Below, in pieces: positions 23,240 to 30,887 of a stretch of 37,730 bases of DNA. Source of the DNA: Hellea sp. (GTDB taxonomy: Bacteria > Pseudomonadota > Alphaproteobacteria > Caulobacterales > Maricaulaceae). A program made the translations under genes and the position numbers. The notes beneath the pieces are model-generated. The model was not told the origin of the DNA. It made no database searches and saw only the letters and a list, made by a program, of their open reading frames with translations. Location of the stretch: contig JAHDEZ010000010.1 of assembly GCA_020628425.1 (NCBI GenBank), positions 1 through 37,730 of the forward strand. The letters run 5' to 3'. Positions within the stretch are counted from its first letter, which is position 1, and each line of letters starts with the position of its first letter.

Positions 23240-24850
23240 TTAAGGGAGTTCGATCTCTCCCGCCATCACTCTAATTATTGCCGCCGCGTTGTCAAAACCC
23301 AGGGCAGGGTCCTCTAGTGGGGAGTCCTGCCAATGTTCTCCATCCCAGTACTGCAATAGTTCTGGCAGAGAAAAACTCCGTTCGGTAGCTGCAAGCTTGG
23401 GTATTGTGATGCGCACTATATCCCAATCGACAAATTTCATGTCTGCATCGTCTATGCGCCAACCATAATTTTCCAGCATGAAAGGCGCGATCTTATCAGA
23501 CCAGTCATAACAGATATCGGTTTTGCGGGCATAGCCTTGCCGACAAAAGGCCTCCAGGGCGGCAATGAGCGGTGGTTCAGATAATGTAAATTCATCCCAG
23601 CGACCAAGGGGAAGCGCGTCCAAATATTCGGCGATGTCAAAAAAACAGGATAAAGGATCCGGTGTGAATCCAGTCTTGTCTTCAAAGGCCTCAAATCGGA
23701 TAGCCTCGTCAATATGGTCAAACAGGATGGCGTGAAAAGTGAAAGTCATAAAGCTGAAACGCTGAGCATTTTCATATTGTGCCTTATAATCGACATAGCT
23801 GATGGGTGCTGGCAGATCTGGATGAAAGGCAAGGCACAGGCCAGACTGCCAGAGAAAGTCCAATCCATCATATAAAGCGCGCTGTCCGAGATTATGAATT
23901 TCGTTTTCCGGATTGGGGCTGCCCTCATTGGCCTTTTCCAGATAAAGATAGTGAATGCCCTTGGCCAGCGCGCGCATGAAGTCTTTTTCATCTGCATTGA
24001 GCGGCTTGGGCGCTCTTTCTCGCCAATCGCGTCCATCGTAAATATATTTCTGACAAAAAGCCTCGCTGAGCGCGACAGATTGCTCAAGTTCAAAAAAAGC
24101 TGGTTTCAAAACCTCCTTGTGCCAGACATCACCGTCCCAATAGCTTGTTATGGCAATAGAAAGTCCCCAAGGCGTGTGGCTGGCAAGGTCACTTGAAATA
24201 TGAAATGGTATCGCTTCGGAGCCGTTGAAAAGTTTTTGAATGTCTGCTTCAAGCAGGTCATGCGCTCTGGGTTTTATATCATCCGGTCCCCATAATTGGG
24301 CGCGGGCCATGGTCCGGGCTATAGAGTCCAGCCATTGATAACCGTCACCCGTTTTTGTGGCATAATGTTCATCAACCAATGCCACCATCAATTTGTTCAA
24401 TAATGGGTCGCCGGGAATGAATGTTTTCAGTCTTTTGGTCGGCAAAACTTCACCCAGTCCAAAATGGGTGAGGTAGCTTAAAATGGCTGGAAACAAATTG
24501 TCGGCAAAATATTTTGCATCATAAAACTCAAATCGGCCTTTGATCGAAATATCTTTGGGGCGGAGCGGTTCATAGATACCCGTTGTGTTTCCTCTAGAGC
24601 TTTGCGTCAAAAGACCGGCATCGATCATCTCAGGCAGGCTGCCTTGAGGCTGACGGGGTTCCCTGATTTTTTTGCGGTCAACTGTTACGCGCGTCGCCAG
24701 TCCCACGGTCCACAAAAAATGTTCGAAATAGACTTTATACCGTCCGTGAAATGGTCGGGGCAGGCGTCTTTGTGTAACGTCAATATCATCCAAAATGCCC
24801 ATGACGCATTGGCAGATGACCATCATAAATTCACGGCTGTGTCCCGACAT
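23240..24850 (-). CDS. Large soluble protein of unknown function
   Basis: The 536-residue protein has no signal peptide or clear membrane helix. It is rich in aromatic and acidic residues and I recognise no domain. Two related motifs stand out: SYWDGDVWHKEVL near residue 235 and QYWDGEHWQDSPL near residue 505, spaced like two copies of one unit. The reading frame is long and clean, so it is surely translated. The start ATG 24850 has no strong ribosome binding site; Met9 or Met10 are alternatives. It lies between the two terminase genes. Confidence 0.55.
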   Translation of the reverse strand: MSGHSREFMMVICQCVMGILDDIDVTQRRLPRPFHGRYKVYFEHFLWTVGLATRVTVDRKKIREPRQPQGSLPEMIDAGLLTQSSRGNTTGIYEPLRPKDISIKGRFEFYDAKYFADNLFPAILSYLTHFGLGEVLPTKRLKTFIPGDPLLNKLMVALVDEHYATKTGDGYQWLDSIARTMARAQLWGPDDIKPRAHDLLEADIQKLFNGSEAIPFHISSDLASHTPWGLSIAITSYWDGDVWHKEVLKPAFFELEQSVALSEAFCQKYIYDGRDWRERAPKPLNADEKDFMRALAKGIHYLYLEKANEGSPNPENEIHNLGQRALYDGLDFLWQSGLCLAFHPDLPAPISYVDYKAQYENAQRFSFMTFTFHAILFDHIDEAIRFEAFEDKTGFTPDPLSCFFDIAEYLDALPLGRWDEFTLSEPPLIAALEAFCRQGYARKTDICYDWSDKIAPFMLENYGWRIDDADMKFVDWDIVRITIPKLAATERSFSLPELLQYWDGEHWQDSPLEDPALGFDNAAAIIRVMAGEIELP

Positions 24851-24884
24851 GTGACCGTTCTAATTCATTGAATGACCTACGTCC

Positions 24885-25632
24885 ATGAACTCATGCTTGC
24901 AATCTCTCATCGAGCGGAACCAAAAAAAGGCTCTGACCGAGCTCGAACGACTGGCTTGCGAAGAGGGCCAGCTAAGCTTCACCGAAAAGTTCTTTGAAGT
25001 CCGAGAGGGTTCGCCTTTTATTACGTCCCCGTCATCACAAAGTCATGGCGCGTGTACTGGACCGGGTCATGGGCGGCGAAATCACGCGCCTCATTATCAA
25101 TATTCCGCCGGGCTTTACCAAGACACAAATGTGTGTGGTGGATTTTGTGGCCCGGGGTCTGGCGATTAATCCGCGGGCGCGTTTCATCCATGCCAGCTAT
25201 TCCGAGGCGCTGGTGCAGGAGAACTCTCTGGCCATACGGGACACAGTGACTTCTGAGGACTATCAGGCGCTCTGGCCTCTGGAACTCCGCAAGGACGCCA
25301 AGGCCAAAGGGCTATGGAAAACCCGGGAAGGCGGCGGCATTCTGGCCAGACCTTCGGGGGGCTCTATCACCGGCTTTCGGGCCGGACGTATGGAGCCGGG
25401 CTTTAGCGGGGCTCTGATCATTGATGACCCGCTCAAGCCCGATATGCGGAGCGGCGCAAGTCTCGCGAGTTCGTCAATCGACGCTGGGATACGACGTTTA
25501 AATCCCGCCTCGCCCATGAAGACGTGCCAGTGATTATTATCATGCAGCGTCTGCACCGGGATGATTTTTCGGGATATCTTCTGGACGGGAAAGGGGGCTG
25601 CCAATGGCATCACCTCTGCTTGCCCGTGGAGG
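24885..25632 (+). pseudogene. Phage terminase large subunit, broken by two frameshifts and a 3' deletion
   Basis: The frame starting at ATG 24885 gives an N-terminus typical of large terminases, ending SFTEKFFEVREGSPFITSP. At about 25032 the match moves one frame over (HHKVMARVLDRVMGGEI), and continues with the ATPase P-loop region IINIPPGFTKT and Walker B GALIIDDPLKP. At about 25442 it moves back to the first frame (ERRKSREFVNRRWDTTFKSR, then VIIIMQRLHRDDFSGYLL). Near 25632 homology to the terminase stops and a different phage sequence begins. The nuclease domain is gone. This would have been the ATP-driven DNA packaging motor; it cannot work now. Confidence 0.82.
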
Positions 25633-25752
25633 TCTCAGGTGGGCCTCAACACCACCCAATATGTGGAAGCCGAATTTACCATCACCAAGGCGACGGGCCT
25701 GAACTTCCCGATGACCGGTGTTCTGGAACGGAACTATCTCAACGCGGCGTAA
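25633..25752 (+). pseudogene. 3' remnant of another phage gene fused to the terminase
   Basis: In a third frame the sequence continues VGLNTTQYVEAEFTITKA and ends LERNYLNAA-stop, which reads like the C-terminus of a phage structural protein rather than a terminase. There is no start codon or ribosome binding site of its own. The simplest reading is a deletion that removed the end of the terminase and the genes after it, probably portal, head and part of the tail, and joined the ends here. The protein family is not recognised. Confidence 0.5.
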
Positions 25753-25767
25753 GCTTCTCACTCAATT

Positions 25768-25875
25768 CCGTCATCCTGAATTTATTTCAGGATCCACGGT
25801 GCCATGTCAGAAAAAAGGCCTTTGGCACTTTATGAAAACCGTGGTCGTGGATCCCGGAACAAGCTCGGGATGACG
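25768..25875. repeat. Palindromic intergenic repeat (type A, well preserved)
   Basis: CCGTCATCCTGAATTTATTT and CAGGATCCACGGTGCC at the left mirror GTGGTCGTGGATCCCGG and CAAGCTCGGGATGACG at the right. It is the best preserved copy of the family in the window. It lies inside the decayed prophage, so the element inserted after, or survived, the phage deletion. Confidence 0.75.
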
Positions 25876-25908
25876 ATGGTTATGATTTTCATTGAGAGAA
25901 CATGATTC

Positions 25909-26484
25909 ATGTCCATCACCTTCGATACGAGTGCCGCTCCGGCGCTCTATATAGATCTGGATCCGGTCAGGACCCACTACTCAGCCCGCGAGATTTACTC
26001 TCGCTGGAAAGACTGGGTCTGGGCCGGGCACGCTGGATGGCCGCCTGCTTTTCGTACGGTCGGCGGCGACGTTACGGGTGAGGGGGAAGTAGCCCCTCGT
26101 TTCTTCTTCATCCGTAACGATCTGGGTTGGACCATTCGCAAACCCGACGGCAATGGCGAGTATCTCATTGATGGCAATCTGATTGGTGAGAACACGTCTC
26201 TGGCCAGTCTGTCGGAGCCGGTCGGCGCGTTTTCGCCGACGGTGCGGATTTCTATGACCCAGGTTTCAGGCCTTAATACCCGGTCGTTCTGGGAAGCCGT
26301 GATTTCTGATTTCGACCAAGGGACAGCCGGATTTATCATTTCCCGCCTGCTCAAGCTGGCCGAGGCTGATGAAGAGCTGACGCCAACCCATGCCCGTCTG
26401 CGCGATAAGGATAGCGGCGAGGTGTTGTTGGAAAAATCTGTGAATGGTGGAACGATTGCAGCCGTTACGATTTCTCAAAGTTAA
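25909..26484 (+). CDS. Phage tail-associated protein
   Basis: This 191-residue protein contains the pattern YSAREIYSRWKDWVWAGHAG near residue 25 and later RFFFIRNDLGWTIRKPDG. I recall these as common in a small tail or baseplate protein of siphophages from Gram-negative hosts. The rest is strand-rich. Exact role not known. It starts at ATG 25909 after the repeat; any phage promoter upstream has probably been lost. It is in the same direction as the following small phage genes. Confidence 0.6.
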   Translation: MSITFDTSAAPALYIDLDPVRTHYSAREIYSRWKDWVWAGHAGWPPAFRTVGGDVTGEGEVAPRFFFIRNDLGWTIRKPDGNGEYLIDGNLIGENTSLASLSEPVGAFSPTVRISMTQVSGLNTRSFWEAVISDFDQGTAGFIISRLLKLAEADEELTPTHARLRDKDSGEVLLEKSVNGGTIAAVTISQS

Positions 26485-26506
26485 GACTTAAATTTCCAAA
26501 ACTCCG

Positions 26507-26617
26507 CTCACCCCAAACTTGATTTGGGATCCAGGAAGGGAAAGCTTTGACGTATGATGTATTTTATCAGAATTCGGTTGAACTGGGAAACTGTGCCCCA
26601 GCCTTCGCTGGGGTGAG
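26507..26617. repeat. Palindromic intergenic repeat (type C, CTCACCCC...GGGGTGAG)
   Basis: The left end CTCACCCCAAACTTGATTTG, followed by GGATCCAG, is mirrored at the right end by the hairpin CCCCAGCCTTCGCTGGGGTGAG. The GGATCCA core is shared with the type A family, but the terminal bases differ. It lies between two phage genes. Confidence 0.6.
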
Positions 26618-26628
26618 CAGGGGTTTAA

Positions 26629-26826
26629 ATGCTTAGATATGCCTGGGCCTATCAAGGCGGTGGTGGCAGCTATTACGCCTACCCCGTTCAATCCATTGAG
26701 ATGAGGCTGGACCGCTCCTATCCGGTCATCCGGATTGGCAGTAAGATAAAACGCGTGAGGGTTCGCCGTCAGATGCCAGCAACATCAGCAACACCCGGCC
26801 AACTCCAAATATTCTCAAAGAGGTAA
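26629..26826 (+). CDS. Small phage-region protein of unknown function
   Basis: A 65-residue basic protein, starting MLRYAWAYQGGGGSYYAYP and ending LQIFSKR, begins right after the repeat with AGCAGGGG about 6 bases before the ATG. It ends 3 bases before the next phage gene. The aromatic, glycine-rich start and the basic middle (IGSKIKRVRVRRQ) fit a small structural phage protein, but I recognise no family. The tight spacing is the main argument that it is real. Confidence 0.45.
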   Translation: MLRYAWAYQGGGGSYYAYPVQSIEMRLDRSYPVIRIGSKIKRVRVRRQMPATSATPGQLQIFSKR

Positions 26827-26829
26827 TTC

Positions 26830-27174
26830 ATGGCCATTGCCAATGACATCATTCGCAAACAGGGCGACACCTATCCTATCGAAGTGTCTATCCTTAAGGA
26901 AAACGGTGCGCCGCTAGATTTGAGCGGGGCGGTCGATTTTCTGATGGGGGTTGCGTCAACCGAAACTGTGGTTGCGCCCGCAGAGCCCGAATTACTTCTT
27001 GGCGGAGCTGCAGCATCGGAACTGGGCGGGAAGGTGAGCTTTAATCTGACGACGGCACAGGCCACGGACCTCTTACCGGGTGACTATTTCGCTGAAATCC
27101 AATTCGTTCAAAGCGGGTTTGTCATCACTACAGAGACATTCCGATATCGCGTAAAAGGCCATATTGTCTCGTAA
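26830..27174 (+). CDS. Phage baseplate/tail protein, BppU-like N-terminal fold
   Basis: The 114-residue protein starts DIIRKQGDTYPIEVSILKENGAPLDLSGA, the pattern of the Ig-like N-terminal domain of baseplate upper proteins and related small tail proteins. It ends with GDYFAEIQFVQSGFVITT and a final strand, so it is a single compact domain. GAGG is present 7 bases before the ATG. It follows the 65-residue gene directly. Its usual place is near the tail tip, in line with the tail-type gene at 25909. Confidence 0.6.
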   Translation: MAIANDIIRKQGDTYPIEVSILKENGAPLDLSGAVDFLMGVASTETVVAPAEPELLLGGAAASELGGKVSFNLTTAQATDLLPGDYFAEIQFVQSGFVITTETFRYRVKGHIVS

Positions 27175-27232
27175 TCACGATTGATTTTGGCGCCGAGCCG
27201 CCTATATGCTGGTTCCAACAAGGAATTTTTAC

Positions 27233-27685
27233 ATGTCTCAAGTCACATCTGCCGTGGTTGCGAATGAACTTTTAGGCCTCGCCCGGGATGAAAACCGCGG
27301 GCTGACGCCGCTTAAGCTGGTCAAGCTGGTCTATCTCTGTGAGGGATGGAGCCTGGCCCTGCGTGACAAATCCATCATCCGTGAGGAAGTGGAAGCCTGG
27401 CAGTATGGCCCGGTTGTGCCCGAGCTTTATGCGAAAATCAGAAAGTTCAAAGCCGCGCCAGTCAGCCATGTGGAATCTGGTGACGGAGCGGCCAGTGACG
27501 ACCAGAAAGAACTGATTACTTCGGTCTATAATGCTTACAAGCATTTGACGGGCATGCAGTTGTCGGACTTGACCCACCAGCCGGGGACGCCCTGGTCACA
27601 GGTTTGGGACAATAACAACCGTAAACAGGTCATCCCGACGTCGATCATTCAGGATCATTTCAAGGAGCTGGCTGCGGCCGGGTAG
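27233..27685 (+). CDS. Panacea-domain (SocA-like, DUF4065) antitoxin
   Basis: This 150-residue protein matches the Panacea/SocA domain along its length: LTPLKLVKLVYLCEGWSLAL at the start, then EEVEAWQYGPVVPELYAKI, and a C-terminal helical part with HQPGTPWSQVW. I chose ATG 27233, with AAGGA at 27220-27224, over an earlier start at 27206. These domains are known as antitoxins that neutralise unrelated toxins (established for PanA-PanT pairs) and as SocA, a proteolysis adaptor for the toxin SocB. The gene is followed after 3 bases by a small membrane protein, a natural toxin candidate. It lies at the end of the prophage tail genes, typical cargo position. Confidence 0.85.
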   Translation: MSQVTSAVVANELLGLARDENRGLTPLKLVKLVYLCEGWSLALRDKSIIREEVEAWQYGPVVPELYAKIRKFKAAPVSHVESGDGAASDDQKELITSVYNAYKHLTGMQLSDLTHQPGTPWSQVWDNNNRKQVIPTSIIQDHFKELAAAG

Positions 27686-27688
27686 GTA

Positions 27689-28078
27689 TTGTCTGGGGAG
27701 GGCAATAACTATACGGTCCCAAAAGCACGGGTCCCGCAATCGGAAAGCTCTGCGCGTTCCGAAAAGGAAGCGGCTGCCTTTGCATTAGGCCTGGATTTGC
27801 ATGACAAGCAGACTGAGAACAAGCTTAATCAATTGGGTCGGGATGACAGTCTCGATAAGCACCTGCACTTTGCGATAATTCTGGTGCTTTATCTGATTTT
27901 GGGATTGGCGGCCTTGTCCGTTATTTTCATCTTTGTGCATATGACAAATCTCATCACCTGGATGAGCCCGGAAGAGGTAAGGGATTTGACGGAGCTTTTG
28001 ACAACAGGCGCGGTTGGTGGTGTTATTGCGACTGTCGCCCGTTCACGCCTGTCCGCGATTGAACGGAAGAAGGATTAG
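27689..28078 (+). CDS. Small membrane protein paired with the Panacea gene; candidate toxin
   Basis: This 129-residue protein has a charged, soluble N-terminus, a strong membrane helix at about 60-84 (AIILVLYLILGLAALSVIFI), the segment TWMSPEEVRDLTELL, and a weaker hydrophobic helix GAVGGVIATVA before a basic tail. No ATG is in frame before the helix, so TTG 27689 (with GGTAGG just upstream) is the likely start. Known PanA partners include membrane proteins, so this is a plausible toxin; an unrelated phage exclusion or holin-like role is also possible. Only 3 bases separate it from the antitoxin gene. Confidence 0.65.
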   Translation: MSGEGNNYTVPKARVPQSESSARSEKEAAAFALGLDLHDKQTENKLNQLGRDDSLDKHLHFAIILVLYLILGLAALSVIFIFVHMTNLITWMSPEEVRDLTELLTTGAVGGVIATVARSRLSAIERKKD

Positions 28079-28082
28079 CCTC

Positions 28083-29099
28083 TCAACCAGACCTTGGCGA
28101 GGGCTTCAACAATTCCTCTATCACGAGCCGGGCATAGGTGGCGTGGTGCGGTGTAGGGAAGGCGAAGATTTCTGACAGGCCTTCATCGCGGAAAAACTGT
28201 AACGCGTCCTCTTTGTGATTCATATAGGCAATGTCTTTGAGATAAACGGTTTCAGAGCCTTTCTTGCCGACAAAGAAAACCCTCTGGTCGGTGATATAAA
28301 TATTGCCGCTATCCAGAATATCCGCTTGTTCAATCTCATTCTCCAGCGGGGCCAGATAGGTATGGATTTTCTGCCAGTTACAGGGCAGTTTTTCATAGGC
28401 AGTTTCACTGTTCCCAAGATTGATTTTAAACGCCTGTGGTTTTACCTCCAGCTCTCCAGTTGTATTAAATGCATCAAGAGCACGGAGAATATTTAGGATA
28501 TCATGTTCGTCGACTGGATAGTAATTCAGTAAGGCATTTGCGCTTTTGATATCGCCTTCATTGATAAAATCTTTGAAGACTTCCGTCGCGATCCGATGAA
28601 TCGTTTCAGAAGAGACTAAAGGAAAAGACGTTGTAATTGTCTTTTTCGGCGTCTCTGGTTCCGATTTTAGTCTTAGATAAATATCTTCAATAGCATCAAA
28701 ATTATCGTTTTCGTTCGTCTGTGATAATTCCGGAGCGTTTCGCTTTTGGGCCAAATAATGGCGTGCCAATTTGAAAGTCAGAAAGCAAATCAGCAAAATC
28801 GACAGAGCGAGCATGGTATAATTATATGGGGTGAACAGACTTTCGTTGGGATCATCCGTTGCAAAAGCCGCCATGAGAAATATTGCACCGGCCAGGGTAT
28901 AAGATATCCAGTGATTAACGATAAAAGTCGTCAATGCCAGAAGAATTGCGAGCGCTAATAACCCAAATATTACGCCGAAACCTGCGGCAGCATCTGATCC
29001 AAAGATTAGACCGAAAACAGCAATTAAACTTCCTATCAGAACCATTGGGAGCGCACAGCCTTTGGTTATAAGACGAAGTTCCTGATCCTTGTCAAACAT
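28083..29099 (-). CDS. Membrane protein with C-terminal PH/GRAM-like domain (intact paralog)
   Basis: The 338-residue protein starts at ATG 29099 (MFDKDQELRL), preceded by GAGAGAC, not at the further upstream start. Four membrane helices lie in residues 11-112, then a charged linker, a helical part (about 165-205), and a strand-rich C-terminal domain with SGNIYITDQRVFFVGKKGSE (about 265-285), which has the look of a PH- or GRAM-like fold. I recognise no exact family. A second, broken copy lies on the same strand at 29470-30246. It is convergent with the candidate toxin gene. Confidence 0.6.
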   Translation of the reverse strand: MFDKDQELRLITKGCALPMVLIGSLIAVFGLIFGSDAAAGFGVIFGLLALAILLALTTFIVNHWISYTLAGAIFLMAAFATDDPNESLFTPYNYTMLALSILLICFLTFKLARHYLAQKRNAPELSQTNENDNFDAIEDIYLRLKSEPETPKKTITTSFPLVSSETIHRIATEVFKDFINEGDIKSANALLNYYPVDEHDILNILRALDAFNTTGELEVKPQAFKINLGNSETAYEKLPCNWQKIHTYLAPLENEIEQADILDSGNIYITDQRVFFVGKKGSETVYLKDIAYMNHKEDALQFFRDEGLSEIFAFPTPHHATYARLVIEELLKPSPRSG

Positions 29100-29127
29100 G
29101 AGTCTCTCTATCCTACGGTAAGAAATT

Positions 29128-29469
29128 ATGACCGATAAATACAATGCTGGTGAAATAGTAATCACCACGTCAATAGATACAAGCACTTTGACGCGTCAAC
29201 TCGATGCATCCCGTAATAAGCTAGTCGATAAAGGCTTCGCGCTTGGGCATGAATTTGGTAAATCGATTCTTTCAGGATTTGATGCCGGGCATACGGGAAA
29301 ACAAGCTCAGGACGGATTTGTTAAAGGTATCGAGGGCGTTATCAAAGATGCTGCAGATGTGGGCGAAAAAGCCGGGGAGGGATTTGCGAACGCTGAAGGG
29401 GAAATGCTTAGGCGAATTCGTAGACGCACAAAAAAAGCTTCCAAGAAGCATTATCTTAGTTTGGGAAGC
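29128..29469 (+). pseudogene. Fragment of a phage tape-measure-like gene
   Basis: The reading frame starts at ATG 29128 and runs VITTSIDTSTLTRQLDASRN and onward with helical, Gly-Ala-rich sequence (AADVGEKAGEGFANAEGEM) to about residue 105. This pattern is common at the start of tail tape-measure proteins. Near 29470 it passes into sequence that is the reverse strand of the broken paralog, so the remaining 55 or so residues of the reading frame are accidental. The tape-measure idea is moderate; the truncation at the junction is visible. Confidence 0.5.
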
Positions 29470-30246
29470 CTGCAGCGCATCTTCTTTGTGATCCATATAG
29501 GCGATGTCATTGTGATAAACAGTCTCAGAACCTTTCTCGCCCACAAAGAAAACCTCTGGTTGGTGATGTGTGTATTGCCACTGTCCAATAATTCGGCTTG
29601 CTCAACCTTGTCGGTTGGCGGGGCCAGATAGGGATGAATTTTCCACCAGTTACAAGGAAATTTTTCATACACGGTTTCATCTATTAACAGCGAGATTTTC
29701 AAAATAGTGGGTTTCAATTCTAACTTCCCGGTTTGGAGTCATTTAATCATGTTTACCGATGTCAAAATAGTGTTGCAGCTTAGCTGATTTCCCAAACTGC
29801 TTTTGCTCAATGAAGTTTTCGAATATTTTGACCGCGCCTGATTGGACGCCTTTTTTTCGCAAATTTGGGTGCTTTTTTAGCATGGAATTTATCGACTGTT
29901 CTGGATTGTTGGATAGACTATCCATGGCATTCCGGTAATCGGCGTCGATTGTTCTTTGCTTTGTTATTTTGGGTGTTGCAGGGCGTTCTCTTCGCCTTCT
30001 GTCAAAAATTAAAATAAGAAATAGAAATAGCCGTTTTGCGACGCCCGAGGTCTCGGATCCCAAAACCTTTATAATTTCTAATTGTGCTGAAACCACCCAC
30101 GCGCCAATTATTCCAAGTGACGCCAGGATCAACAACGTCCACAAGAATGGGTGCCTTTTGCAGGTTTCTTCAAATTGGATAGTTCTGTTGCCAACATAAG
30201 CGAAAGTACCGACAATCCCTATAAGGGCAAGATAAATTCCTATCAT
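29470..30246 (-). pseudogene. Broken second paralog of the PH/GRAM-like membrane protein
   Basis: The N-terminal part is an open frame of 167 residues from ATG 30246: two membrane helices, a basic linker, then the helix VKIFENFIEQKQFGKSAKL, which aligns with the matching helix of the intact copy (TEVFKDFINEGDIKSANAL). It stops at 29743. The rest of the gene continues in other frames: LKPTILKIS...YEKFPCNWWKIHPYLAP, then a one-base loss near 29553 shifts QRFSLWARK away from the intact QRVFFVGKK, and GSETVYHNDIAYMDHKEDALQ ends the homology. About ten codons around the stop and the last forty codons are missing. Confidence 0.72.
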
Positions 30247-30506
30247 TCAAACCTCGCTTCCAACCAATTGGACAATCCACAATGCGGATTTGTCTATTAA
30301 AATTTTAACATAACCAAATTGACTACCTATGACTGGAAAATACAATACCAGTGAGATTGGATGAGTTTTCCATTGACTCCAATTTGACAAAAGAGGGCTG
30401 TTGCTTTCCCGTTCCACGTGTAAACTGACGGCGGGATACCAGGTCATTTCTGACCAAAATTTTCCAAATTAACACAAAGCTAACCATAACGCGCCCATTT
30501 AGCTCT
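30247..30506. other. AT-rich gap between prophage and ftsB
   Basis: This 260-base gap holds no coding sequence I can support. It has a short dyad GGTCA-4-TGACC at 30442-30455 and AT-rich stretches with repeated AAATTTT-like words. It probably marks the border between the accessory region and the core pdh region and carries the promoter of ftsB. No attachment-site repeat was recognised. Confidence 0.4.
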
Positions 30507-30809
30507 GTGAATAAACTTAGGCGTATAAGACGGTCCTGGCCGGTTCTGGCGATTTTCGCTTTTTATATCTATTTGGCCTTCCACGCCTTGTCAGGCTCGC
30601 AAGGTCTGATGAGTTATGCCGATTACAAATCCGACATTGCGCGGCTGACGGCGGAACTTGAAGAAATTCGGGAAGAGCGGGCAAGGCTGGAACGTCAGAT
30701 TAGCCAGCTTCGTCCCGAAAACTTGAATCGTGACGCATTAGATTTGCTTGCAAGGGAAAAAGTGTTTCTTTCGGATCCGAAGGAATTAACGATTTGGCTT
30801 GACCCTTAG
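30507..30809 (+). CDS. ftsB: Septum formation initiator FtsB/DivIC
   Basis: This 100-residue bitopic protein has a short basic cytoplasmic tail, one membrane helix (about 11-28), a coiled coil (about 38-72; ARLTAELEEIREERARLERQI), and the conserved end with DALDLLAREKVFLSDP. It is the FtsB/DivIC division protein that links FtsL and FtsQ at the septum. The start is GTG 30507; no strong Shine-Dalgarno is visible. It sits 78 bases before pdhA in the same direction, the order usual in alphaproteobacteria. Confidence 0.88.
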   Translation: MNKLRRIRRSWPVLAIFAFYIYLAFHALSGSQGLMSYADYKSDIARLTAELEEIREERARLERQISQLRPENLNRDALDLLAREKVFLSDPKELTIWLDP

Positions 30810-30861
30810 GGCTAAATTTCTCTATTTCACCTCGACTATTCCTTTATATCTATCGAATATA

Positions 30862-30875
30862 TTTCGTGTGCGAAT
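30862..30875. promoter_or_regulatory. Candidate operator upstream of pdhA
   Basis: TTTCGTGTGCGAAT, a near-palindrome, ends 12 bases before the pdhA start codon. The same motif (TTTCGCGTGCGAAAT) stands 14 bases before lpd at 35701. Its position near the expected transcription start suggests a repressor site. The regulator is not in this window and the motif is not one I can assign. Confidence 0.5.
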
Positions 30876-30887
30876 TAGTGAGGTTTT

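Noticed and set aside
25780-25870. Inverted ends suggested a miniature transposon
   Set aside because: The same layout occurs in several gaps without target duplications or a transposase; it fits the palindromic intergenic repeats better.
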